The notes beneath the pieces are model-generated. The model did not search any database and was not told the origin of the DNA. It saw only the letters and a program-made list of their open reading frames with translations. A stretch of DNA of 5,177 nucleotides from Saprospiraceae bacterium. Lineage in GTDB: Bacteria; Bacteroidota; Bacteroidia; Chitinophagales; Saprospiraceae. Every line of letters starts with the position of its first letter. Within the stretch, counting starts at the first letter, position 1. Below, piece after piece: positions 1 through 5,177 of the stretch. The DNA lies in NCBI GenBank assembly GCA_013001805.1, contig JABDLW010000462.1, forward strand, positions 1 to 5,177. Reading direction: 5' to 3'. A program made the translations under genes and the position numbers.

Positions 1-12
1 AAGGAAATGACA

Positions 13-1050
13 ATGACAAATATTTTGCCCCGTCTACTGATGGTTTTAGCCGCGCTATTTTTAGCTACACTTTATTTTGTACCCCTGTGGCAGATCAGCT
101 TGTACGCACCCCAGTATCCCGATGGTGTCCATATGTATATTCATATCGATAAGATCGGTGGTGCTACTCCCGGTACTTTGCAAAATGTGAATATTCTCAA
201 CCACTATGTAGGAATGAAGGTAATTGACCCTGAGAGTATACCCGAATTAAAATATTTTCCCATAGTGATTGGAGCTATTATTTTCCTAGGGTTGATATTT
301 GCATTCATTAACAAACGAAAACTATATTTATCGTGGGTAATTATCATGGTTCTTCTTTCCATTTTGGGATTTTATGACTTTTATTTATGGGAATATGATT
401 ATGGACATTCTCTTGCCGATGATGCACCGATAAAGATTCCCGGAGAGTCTTTTCAACCACCTTTGTTTGGATGGAAGACAATTATCAATTTTGAAGCCTA
501 TTCCGGGCCCCAAATAGGTGGATGGTTTGCCGGGGCAGCCATTGTATTTGCTTTTCTGGCTTATTTAACTCATCGTAAGCAGCAAAAATCCGCGACTCCC
601 CTGTCTTCCAATGTAAAGGTGGCTGAAGCGTTTACTGCTCTTTTCCTGATAACCGGAATGCTCAGCTGTAGTATCCAGCCAGATTCCATCTATTACGGGG
701 AAGATATCTGTAGCGCCTGTAAAATGACTATTGTAGACCGACAGCATGCGGCACAATTGATTACAGCAAAGGGCAAGGCATTTAAGTTTGATGCCATTGA
801 ATGCATGCTAAGAAATAAAAAGGAAAATGAGCAATATCACTATTTACTGGTAAATGATTATTTGCAACCAGGAGATCTAATCGATGCGCAAAAAGCAGTG
901 TACCTGGTAAGTGAGGAAATTCCCAGTCCAATGGGTGCAAATTTGACGGCATTTAGTGATGTGGAAGCTGCCAGGAGTTCCGTGCAGTCAGCAGAAGGAA
1001 AGTTATTTAGTTGGGAAGAAATCCAGCAGAGAACATTTCAACTTGAGTGA
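13..1050 (+). CDS. nosL: Membrane-domain/NosL fusion protein (copper chaperone for N2O reductase assembly)
   Basis: NosL is a periplasmic Cu(I) chaperone that supplies copper to NosD/NosZ. The C-terminal part (about residues 219-345) has NosL hallmarks: Cys219, then C233-x-x-C236-x-M238, FD at 259-260, C264-M265, and the SPMG...TAF segment at 305-314. Ahead of it are about 200 residues with four hydrophobic helices (about 5-27, 82-100, 104-121, 169-186), containing PLWQI (24-28) and NHYVGM (63-68). From memory, this resembles a separate hypothetical membrane protein next to nosL in Bacteroidota nos clusters. A fifth helix (203-218) ends in MLSC, a weak lipobox, probably the old NosL signal peptide. 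Positive residues at NKRK (100-103) and HRKQQK (187-192) put those loops in the cytoplasm, which places the NosL part in the periplasm. I chose ATG 13 because AAGGA at 1-5 is 7 nt upstream; an in-frame ATG at 7 is too close to it. The family assignment is firm. The fusion is what the sequence shows, though a lost stop codon is possible. Confidence 0.88.
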   Translation: MTNILPRLLMVLAALFLATLYFVPLWQISLYAPQYPDGVHMYIHIDKIGGATPGTLQNVNILNHYVGMKVIDPESIPELKYFPIVIGAIIFLGLIFAFINKRKLYLSWVIIMVLLSILGFYDFYLWEYDYGHSLADDAPIKIPGESFQPPLFGWKTIINFEAYSGPQIGGWFAGAAIVFAFLAYLTHRKQQKSATPLSSNVKVAEAFTALFLITGMLSCSIQPDSIYYGEDICSACKMTIVDRQHAAQLITAKGKAFKFDAIECMLRNKKENEQYHYLLVNDYLQPGDLIDAQKAVYLVSEEIPSPMGANLTAFSDVEAARSSVQSAEGKLFSWEEIQQRTFQLE

Positions 1051-1075
1051 ATAATAAGTAAGTATAAAGATCAAC

Positions 1076-2335
1076 ATGTTTCAGAGAGCCATTTTTTTTA
1101 GAACCATACTATGGGTTTGCCTACTTGCCTTTTGCACCGTAGTGTCTGCTGCTGAGATCAAGGTCTGTTCAGACTGTGATCACCAGCAGATAAAGACCGC
1201 TGTAGCTCAGGCGAAATCCTATGATACAGTTTATGTGCTTCCGGGTTTGTACGCTGAGGCAGATATTATCATAGATAAACCTCTGACCCTGATCGGGCAA
1301 GGTTTCCCTCGCATCGATGCAAGTTCGGGTAAATCCGGATTGATCATTCGAGCTGATTCGGTCAGCATTTCCGGAGTACACATTGTGAATGTCCAGGTAA
1401 GTCACCTTGATGACCGTGCCGGAATCCGGGTGGAAGACTGTAAGGAATTTCGTCTAACCAACAATCATCTTACTAATACGTTTTTTGGCATATACCTTCA
1501 GCATGCTAAGCGGGGAATCATTTCGGGAAATATTATAAAGGCAAATGCCAAAGAGGAAATGAATAGCGGTAATGCCATCCATTTATGGTATTGTAATAAT
1601 GTCGAAATTGTAGCTAATGAGGTCTCTGGTCATCGCGATGGCATTTATTTGGAATTCGTCAAGGAAAGTCTCATCCGTGAAAATCTGAGTACAAATAATA
1701 TCAGATATGGATTACATTTTATGTTTAGTGATCACAACGAGTACCTGGATAATATATTTAGAAACAATGGCGCCGGTGTTGCCGTCATGTTTTCTAAATT
1801 TATCAATATGCGAAATAATCTTTTTGAGGAAAATTGGGGTGCCACATCCTATGGACTTCTGCTGAAAGAAATATACGATGCGGAAATTATCAATAACCGG
1901 TTTATTAAAAACTGCACTGGCATTTATGTAGAGGGATGCACTCGCATTAATTATAAGCGGAATAATTTTGAGGGGAATGGCTGGGCAATCAGAATAAGTG
2001 GAGGATGTGTTAGTAATGAAATCTCCGGCAACAACTTCATTGGGAATTCCTTTGATCTGTCGACCAATAGTAGTTCTTCGGAAAACTCCTTTGATGGCAA
2101 CTTCTGGAGTGCGTACGATGGATATGATCTGGATCATGATGGAGTAGGAGATGTACCTTATCGGCCGGTCAAACTCTTTAATTACATTGTAGATCAAACC
2201 CCGGAGGCAGTGGTTTTACTACGTAGTTTTTTTATTGACCTGCTCAATTTTTCAGAGAAGGTCAATCCGTTATACACCCCTAAAGGAGTAATGGATAATT
2301 TTCCGAGAACAGTCAAATTCAACAGCCATGATTAG
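1076..2335 (+). CDS. nosD: NosD, periplasmic copper-processing protein of N2O reductase maturation
   Basis: NosD is a periplasmic parallel beta-helix protein that, with the NosFY transporter, takes copper from NosL and passes it to apo-NosZ. This protein has 419 residues, normal for the family. It starts with a signal peptide (hydrophobic core about 5-22, likely cleavage after VSA at 23-25). Repeated short NN/GN turns and beta strands of the CASH/NosD type run from about 90 to 340. Diagnostic segments are GNAIHLWYCNN (165-175), RYGLHFMFSDHN (210-221), GAGVAVMFS (232-240), and the C-terminal NFWSAYDGYD (342-351) with DHDGVGD (353-359), followed by a P-E-A-V-V-L-L-R-S stretch. A C31-S-D-C34 pair lies six residues into the predicted mature protein and may bind copper (inference). 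The gene begins 25 nt after the NosL stop with only a weak upstream AAAGA. Its last 8 nt overlap nosF, suggesting translational coupling. Confidence 0.95.
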   Translation: MFQRAIFFRTILWVCLLAFCTVVSAAEIKVCSDCDHQQIKTAVAQAKSYDTVYVLPGLYAEADIIIDKPLTLIGQGFPRIDASSGKSGLIIRADSVSISGVHIVNVQVSHLDDRAGIRVEDCKEFRLTNNHLTNTFFGIYLQHAKRGIISGNIIKANAKEEMNSGNAIHLWYCNNVEIVANEVSGHRDGIYLEFVKESLIRENLSTNNIRYGLHFMFSDHNEYLDNIFRNNGAGVAVMFSKFINMRNNLFEENWGATSYGLLLKEIYDAEIINNRFIKNCTGIYVEGCTRINYKRNNFEGNGWAIRISGGCVSNEISGNNFIGNSFDLSTNSSSSENSFDGNFWSAYDGYDLDHDGVGDVPYRPVKLFNYIVDQTPEAVVLLRSFFIDLLNFSEKVNPLYTPKGVMDNFPRTVKFNSHD

Positions 2336-3086
2336 AATAGAAAATGTGTCCAAGTCTTTTGGCAAGAACCAGGTATTAAACGGCATTTCTCTGGATATGA
2401 ATGAACCTGGTGTTACAGCAATCCTGGGACCCAATGGTTCGGGAAAAACCACTCTGATTAAATGTTTGATGGGTATGGTTCTGCCGGATGGAGGAGAGAT
2501 CCGTTTTAAAGGGGATCATATTAGGGGTAAACATCTTTACCGCAGGGATATTGGTTATCTGCCGCAGATTGCCCGGTTCCCTGACAATTTGAAAGTGAAA
2601 GAATTAATTACCTGGATTGCTAATGTAAGGCAGCAGCCTGATCAACGTGATAAATTTGTCGAGGCATTTGGAGTGTCCGGAATTTTAGATCAAACTCTGG
2701 GAACCCTCTCCGGCGGTACCAGGCAAAAGATCAATTTGATACTAGCGATGATGCATGACAGTCCCGTCCTTGTGTTTGATGAACCAACCGTCGGCCTTGA
2801 TCCTGTGGCCATGGTCATGTTGAAAAATTTGATTGCCGAAGAAAAAAGGAACGGTAAAATTATTTTAATCAGTACGCACATTATGGATTTTGTCGAGCAG
2901 GTGGCTGACCGGATCGTTTATTTATTGGATGGGGATATCTACTATGACGGAACAATCCCGGATCTAAAAGAGAAATACGGTAAATCCAGCCTCGAAAAAG
3001 TAATTGTCTCCATTTTAAGTCAGAGTGTAGAAGAAGTGAGTGAGCCAACTAACGGTATGGCAACCCACCCGAAAGTGTTCATCTAA
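2328..3086 (+). CDS. nosF: NosF, ATP-binding subunit of the NosDFY copper-centre assembly transporter
   Basis: NosF is the cytoplasmic ATPase that pairs with NosY to drive NosD in maturation of the NosZ copper sites. All ABC ATPase motifs are intact: Walker A GPNGSGKT (34-41), Q-loop Q80 in GYLPQ, signature LSGGTRQK (127-134), Walker B VLVFDEP (147-153), D-loop GLD (156-158) and switch H184 in STH. The segment IARFPDNLKVKELI (81-94) is typical of NosF rather than of a general ABC exporter. Of 252 residues, about the last 20 (after SILSQS, 228-233) run past the end I expect for Bacteroidota NosF and look unconserved. The ATG lies inside the end of nosD (8 nt overlap, no clear Shine-Dalgarno), so translation is probably coupled to nosD. 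The stop is 13 nt before nosY. Confidence 0.95.
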   Translation: MIRIENVSKSFGKNQVLNGISLDMNEPGVTAILGPNGSGKTTLIKCLMGMVLPDGGEIRFKGDHIRGKHLYRRDIGYLPQIARFPDNLKVKELITWIANVRQQPDQRDKFVEAFGVSGILDQTLGTLSGGTRQKINLILAMMHDSPVLVFDEPTVGLDPVAMVMLKNLIAEEKRNGKIILISTHIMDFVEQVADRIVYLLDGDIYYDGTIPDLKEKYGKSSLEKVIVSILSQSVEEVSEPTNGMATHPKVFI

Positions 3087-3099
3087 AAAATTCAGTAAT

Positions 3100-3882
3100 A
3101 TGAAAGAGATATTGAAGTATACAATGTATGATGTGGTTCGAAGCAAATGGGCGATAGCTTACACCGTATTTTTTGCGTTACTGACGACTACCTTTCTGCT
3201 GCTAAGTCGCGATATAAATAGCTCCATTATTAGTCTGATGAGTATCACTCTGGTCCTGGTGCCGTTAATTTCTACCATCTTCTCGGTAATTTACTATTAT
3301 AATTCACGAGACTATATCAACCTTCTTTTAGCCCAACCAGTAGCACGTAAATCCTTGTTCCTGGGTCAATACTTTGGTATCGCCAGCGCTTTGGCTGTTT
3401 GCATCGCCTTTGGGCTATTGGTGCCATTTTTTATTTTTAATTTGGCGGGATCTGGACTAATAAAGAGCACACTGACATTGGTGGGGGTAAATATCATGCT
3501 CACCTACATTTTCTCTGCTATCGCATTTTTTATTGCATTAAAAAATGAGGACAAAGTGAGGGGATTCGGCTTGGCTATTTTTAGCTGGTTATTTTTTTCG
3601 GTCATTTATGACGGAATCTTTATTTTCTTATTGGCAATCTTTCGGGAGTATCCGCTGGAAAATATGGCACTGGCAGGATCGATTTTCAATCCCATCAATC
3701 TTTCCCGTATCCTGATGTTGATGCAGTTAGACATTGCGGCATTGTTAGGACTGACCGGAGCTGTATTCACTCGATTTTTCGGACAATCGTTCGGTTGGAT
3801 CCTGGCCATGACTATGCTTTTATTGTGGTTTGTGATTCCTTTGTTGGGTATTGTTCGCCGCAGTATGACGCGGGATTTCTGA
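3100..3882 (+). CDS. nosY: NosY, membrane permease subunit of the NosDFY transporter
   Basis: NosY is the inner-membrane partner of NosF and the docking platform for NosD. This 260-residue protein has about six hydrophobic helices (roughly 17-35, 47-67, 90-112, 126-147, 155-180, 230-254). Family-typical segments are VPLISTIFSVIYYYNSRDYINLLLAQP (broken here as VPLISTIF at 54-61, IYYYNSRDY at 64-72 and LLLAQP at 75-80), KVRGFGLAI (152-160), IYDGIF (169-174), YPLEN (184-188), FNPINLSRILML (196-207), QLD (209-211) and a C-terminal RDF. The frame is open back to an ATG at 3040 inside nosF, but those 20 extra residues are unlike the family, and MKEILKYTMYD beginning at 3100 is the expected NosY start. 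No strong Shine-Dalgarno is visible; TAAAAAATTC precedes it. It is the last clear gene of the nos operon here, and I see no intrinsic terminator directly after it. Confidence 0.94.
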   Translation: MKEILKYTMYDVVRSKWAIAYTVFFALLTTTFLLLSRDINSSIISLMSITLVLVPLISTIFSVIYYYNSRDYINLLLAQPVARKSLFLGQYFGIASALAVCIAFGLLVPFFIFNLAGSGLIKSTLTLVGVNIMLTYIFSAIAFFIALKNEDKVRGFGLAIFSWLFFSVIYDGIFIFLLAIFREYPLENMALAGSIFNPINLSRILMLMQLDIAALLGLTGAVFTRFFGQSFGWILAMTMLLLWFVIPLLGIVRRSMTRDF

Positions 3883-3902
3883 CCGGTAGGGATTATAACC
3901 TT

Positions 3903-4003
3903 GACGATAGCCACTGTCGGATATAGGTTCGTGAGGACGGTATTGATTGCCTGATTTGCTGTGACCGCATCGTCTGATCTGACGATCCATCTGTGTCGGA
4001 TCT
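3903..4003 (+). repeat. Imperfect direct repeat pair, GACGAT-N6/7-TGTCGGAT
   Basis: Copy 1 is GACGAT (3903-3908), six bases, then TGTCGGAT (3915-3922). Copy 2 is GACGAT (3981-3986), seven bases, then TGTCGGAT (3994-4001). The copies are 78-79 nt apart. A TGACCG word also precedes each one, at 3880-3885 and 3962-3967, hinting at a longer degenerate duplication of about 40 nt. The first TGACCG overlaps the nosY stop codon. Function is unknown; the matches are exact for the words given. Confidence 0.55.
3969..3986. repeat. Inverted repeat ATCGTC-N6-GACGAT
   Basis: A perfect 6-bp dyad has arms at 3969-3974 and 3981-3986 around the loop TGATCT. It shares its right arm with the second copy of the direct repeat. 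No T run follows, so a standard intrinsic terminator is unlikely. It could be a protein-binding dyad or part of a folded RNA. Confidence 0.4.
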
Positions 4004-4008
4004 TCAAA

Positions 4009-4047
4009 TGATCTGGTAGATCAGTGTAGGAGGGATGAGGTAGATCA
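4009..4047. repeat. TGATCT/AGATCA dyad and GGTAGATCA direct repeat
   Basis: TGATCT (4009-4014), GGT, AGATCA (4018-4023) make a 15-nt perfect dyad. GGTAGATCA recurs exactly at 4015-4023 and 4039-4047, a 24-nt period. The same six-base word is also at 3975-3980 and, inside the small ORF, at 4135-4140. Five copies within about 170 nt is more than chance would usually give. The role is unknown; a regulator-binding cluster or RNA stem are options. Confidence 0.4.
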
Positions 4048-4123
4048 CACACCGATTTGACTGGAATCATGCCTGTGGGAGTCGAAGCCTGCTATTTTTA
4101 ATGGATCATAAATTTACGCTGCC

Positions 4124-4294
4124 ATGAAAATGTTTGATCTAAGTATTTCCAGTATTATTCTTCGCTTTTATCTCATGATGGGATTGGTAATAATTGGTGT
4201 CCTATTGAAATTATGGGTCCTGGTACTACTAGCACTGCCAATCTTCCTAAGTATTATGATGGGAGTGTCTCTGCGGAAAAAGCAGCTACATTAG
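4124..4294 (+). CDS. Small two-helix membrane protein after nosY, function unknown
   Basis: This 56-residue ORF has a convincing membrane-protein composition. A short polar start (MKMFDLSISS) is followed by two hydrophobic helices (about 10-29 with ILRFYLMM, and 30-50 with LWVLVLLALPIFL) and a positive tail RKKQ, which puts both ends in the cytoplasm by the positive-inside rule. It is on the same strand as the nos genes, 241 nt after nosY, so it may belong to the same transcript or have its own promoter. A second in-frame ATG at 4130 is an alternative start, and no Shine-Dalgarno is evident. The FDLSI..IILRFYLMM pattern looks like a genuine small family rather than a chance ORF, but I cannot name it. 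A role in assembly or stability of a membrane complex of the denitrification or respiratory chain is only a guess from context. Confidence 0.6.
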   Translation: MKMFDLSISSIILRFYLMMGLVIIGVLLKLWVLVLLALPIFLSIMMGVSLRKKQLH

Positions 4295-4384
4295 GTTCTC
4301 GATACTAAATCTGGCTTTGTCCTGCTCCAACATAGCGTCGACCGATGTACCTTGCTGGAACATGTGACATCCTTCCACCCGCAT
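4286..4384 (-). CDS. Possible very short ORF or gene remnant, unknown
   Basis: On the minus strand, ATG 4384 (or ATG 4363) opens a frame of 32 (or 25) residues ending at TAG 4288-4286. The peptide includes GTSVDAMLEQDKARFSIENL, which has a natural protein-like, amphipathic helical composition. It converges on the small membrane ORF, overlapping its last 9 nt. The first start falls on an AT-rich dyad and no Shine-Dalgarno is obvious. It could be a genuine microprotein, the tail of a decayed gene, or chance. I do not recognise it. Confidence 0.2.
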   Translation of the reverse strand: MRVEGCHMFQQGTSVDAMLEQDKARFSIENLM

Positions 4385-4633
4385 TATGCATTAGCATAAC
4401 TATTGCATAATTTGACGATTGAAAATGAATAGTTTGTGTAGGATTTATCGGGAACCAAATAGTGATTTGCAATATCAGGGTTCAACCCCTTTCTGCAGAA
4501 TCTGCATTTCCAATGCTGATTCCGGGTTCAATTTTTTATCATCCCTGCGAAGAGAGGCGTTGCTTTTCTTGAGGCAGCAGGACAGTATTAGTGCAATAGG
4601 TGAGAGTTTTTACTGGAAACTTGGCCGAATCCT
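4295..4633. other. Non-coding or decayed stretch between the small ORF and the crp/fnr gene
   Basis: No gene can be called with confidence over these 339 bases apart from the doubtful minus-strand ORF at 4286-4384. A + frame from ATG 4425 (or TTG 4419) to TAA 4637 gives about 70 residues with a C-x-x-C, but it has no recognisable family. It converges on the Crp/Fnr gene, with the two stop codons interleaved at 4634-4637. On the minus strand, short peptide-like stretches appear between stops without start codons, which could mean an eroded gene. Also present are an AT-rich dyad at 4383-4411 and a perfect TGCAGA-A-TCTGCA palindrome at 4494-4506. No clear intrinsic terminator for either convergent transcript is seen. 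Confidence 0.5.
4383..4411. promoter_or_regulatory. AT-rich palindromic element, TTATGC-N4-GCATAA plus a third half-site
   Basis: TTATGC (4384-4389), four bases, GCATAA (4394-4399) form a perfect 16-bp dyad. A further GCATAA sits at 4405-4410, 11 nt after the previous one, about one helical turn. The outer words ATTATGCA (4383-4390) and TGCATAAT (4404-4411) are also exact inverted repeats. The arrangement of three half-sites in phase suggests a protein-binding operator, but no confident gene starts next to it, and the dyad does not match the TTGAT-N4-ATCAA Fnr box. An RNA hairpin is an alternative. Confidence 0.35.
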
Positions 4634-5177
4634 TTAATACCTGAGTTTTTCGAGATTTTCCACGGAGTTGATGATGATGTCATTTTCAACGATAGCTATC
4701 AACCCTTCCTCTTTAAAGTCAGAAATCGTACGAATTACTGTTTCCTTAGCAGTTGCGGCGAGAGCGGCGAGATCCTCCCGCAGTATGGAGAATTTTGCCT
4801 GCCCATTTACCTGATATTTACCAAACAGAGTCACTAAGGCCTTGGCTACTTTCTGACGCACTGAGTCATAGGCAAGGTTGATTAGGTTCTCCTCAGTCTC
4901 ACTTACTTGATTCGCCATCATTTTAATGAACTGAACGCCAAATTCGTGATTGCCAAACAGGAGCAGATTGAAATCGGCTTTGGGTATGAGCACCAGTGTT
5001 GACTCTTCTATCGCTGCCGCAGATTCCTCGTAGATCGTATCTTTAATCAGAGGTAGGTAGCCAAAAAAATCACCTGTGGAATAAATGTGCGTAATAAGTT
5101 CCTTGCCAAACTCATTGGTCTTATAGCATTTTACTTTGCCGGCAGAGAGAAAATATAACCAATTGGCGCGTTGTCCC
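4634..5177 (-). CDS. Crp/Fnr-family transcription regulator, N-terminus beyond the window
   Basis: The minus-strand frame is open from the window edge (first whole codon at 5176) to TAA at 4636-4634, giving 180 visible residues. The gene is therefore truncated by the window, and the GTG at 4993 is internal, not its start. Numbering visible residues from the edge, 1-70 are the end of a cyclic-nucleotide-binding-type beta barrel (WLYFLSAGKVKCYKT, then GDFFGYLPL at 35-43). A dimerisation helix follows (about 70-105), then a winged helix-turn-helix (about 108-168). The recognition helix KETVIRTISDF (144-154) keeps the Glu and Arg (E145, R149) that read the GA step in Crp/Fnr half-sites. The sequence resembles Bacteroidota proteins that carry an N-terminal receiver domain before the Crp part, though that portion is not visible. 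It converges with the nos operon and is a candidate N2O/NO/oxygen-responsive regulator of it (inference). The effector cannot be judged; the only visible Cys is residue 17. Confidence 0.9.
   Translation of the reverse strand, partial: GQRANWLYFLSAGKVKCYKTNEFGKELITHIYSTGDFFGYLPLIKDTIYEESAAAIEESTLVLIPKADFNLLLFGNHEFGVQFIKMMANQVSETEENLINLAYDSVRQKVAKALVTLFGKYQVNGQAKFSILREDLAALAATAKETVIRTISDFKEEGLIAIVENDIIINSVENLEKLRY

Larger units (their letters stand above)
3883..4123. other. Repeat-rich intergenic stretch between nosY and the small membrane ORF
   Basis: No convincing gene lies here. The + frames are closed by stops (for example read-through of nosY ends at TGA 3952-3954). A minus-strand frame open from 4070 into nosY is mostly antisense to nosY and does not look like a protein. 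The stretch contains an imperfect direct repeat, two hairpin-like dyads and a cluster of TGATCT/AGATCA words, listed separately. No hairpin followed by a T run is present. A TATTTTTAA tract at 4093-4101 follows a GC-richer segment but without a good stem. It could be a long 5' leader for the small ORF, an intergenic repeat element, or decayed sequence. Confidence 0.6.

Noticed and set aside
1712..2197. Minus-strand open frame of 161 codons inside nosD
   Set aside because: Fully antisense to NosD, whose beta-helix and C-terminal motifs are clear. It is a shadow of the coding strand.
3040..3099. N-terminal extension of NosY from ATG 3040
   Set aside because: The extra 20 residues overlap nosF out of frame and do not look like NosY, which begins naturally at ATG 3100.
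3606..4070. Minus-strand open frame of 154 codons
   Set aside because: Two thirds is antisense to the well-supported nosY, and the remaining part has no recognisable protein character.
4478..4492. GGGTTCAACCC resembling a tRNA T-arm
   Set aside because: The 5-bp stem does not pair correctly around the TTCAA loop, and no acceptor or anticodon arm is present at the right distances.
4494..4506. TGCAGA-A-TCTGCA palindrome as a terminator or operator
   Set aside because: The one-base spacer does not allow a hairpin loop, there is no T run, and a single short palindrome of this kind is not enough evidence.
4419..4637. Plus-strand ORF of about 70 residues before the Crp/Fnr gene
   Set aside because: No family resemblance, no signal sequence or domain, and a weak start region (TTG 4419 or ATG 4425 without Shine-Dalgarno). 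Its end interleaves with the convergent stop. I could not support it as a gene, though it is mentioned in the intergenic entry.
4634..4993. GTG at 4993 as start of the Crp/Fnr gene
   Set aside because: The frame continues upstream to the window edge with clear sensor-barrel sequence (YFLSAGKVK, GDFFGY), so the GTG is an internal codon.

Overview
The window holds the downstream half of a nitrous oxide reductase maturation operon on the + strand: a NosL-containing membrane protein, then NosD, NosF and NosY. These components prepare the copper centres of periplasmic N2O reductase (NosZ, EC 1.7.2.4), which reduces N2O to N2. NosZ itself is not in the window and presumably lies upstream of base 1. 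At the right edge, on the minus strand, is the 3' part of a Crp/Fnr-type transcription regulator.

The likely host is a member of Bacteroidota or a close relative. The evidence is the order nosL-nosD-nosF-nosY without nosR or nosX in view, the style of the NosD, NosF and NosY sequences, an N-terminal membrane domain of a kind I associate with Bacteroidota (clade II) nos clusters, mostly weak Shine-Dalgarno signals, moderate-to-low GC, and a Crp/Fnr protein resembling the Bacteroidota type that often carries a receiver domain. This placement rests on family knowledge and was not checked by a search.

Layout: 13-1050 is the membrane-domain/NosL fusion; 1076-2335 is NosD (25 nt gap); 2328-3086 is NosF (8 nt overlap with nosD); 3100-3882 is NosY (13 nt gap). 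The tight spacing indicates one transcript. From 3883 to 4123 there is no convincing gene but a cluster of short direct and inverted repeats. A 56-residue small membrane protein follows at 4124-4294. From 4295 to 4633 there is no confident gene; the stretch has an AT-rich dyad at 4383-4411 and some short ORFs of doubtful status. From 4634 to the window end is the Crp/Fnr gene, convergent with the nos genes.

Working model: NosF (cytoplasmic ATPase) and NosY (membrane permease) form an ABC transporter that docks periplasmic NosD, and NosL delivers Cu(I) to NosD on the way to NosZ. Here NosL appears to be built into a five-helix membrane protein instead of being a free lipoprotein. That fusion and the small membrane ORF after nosY are the most interesting points in the window.
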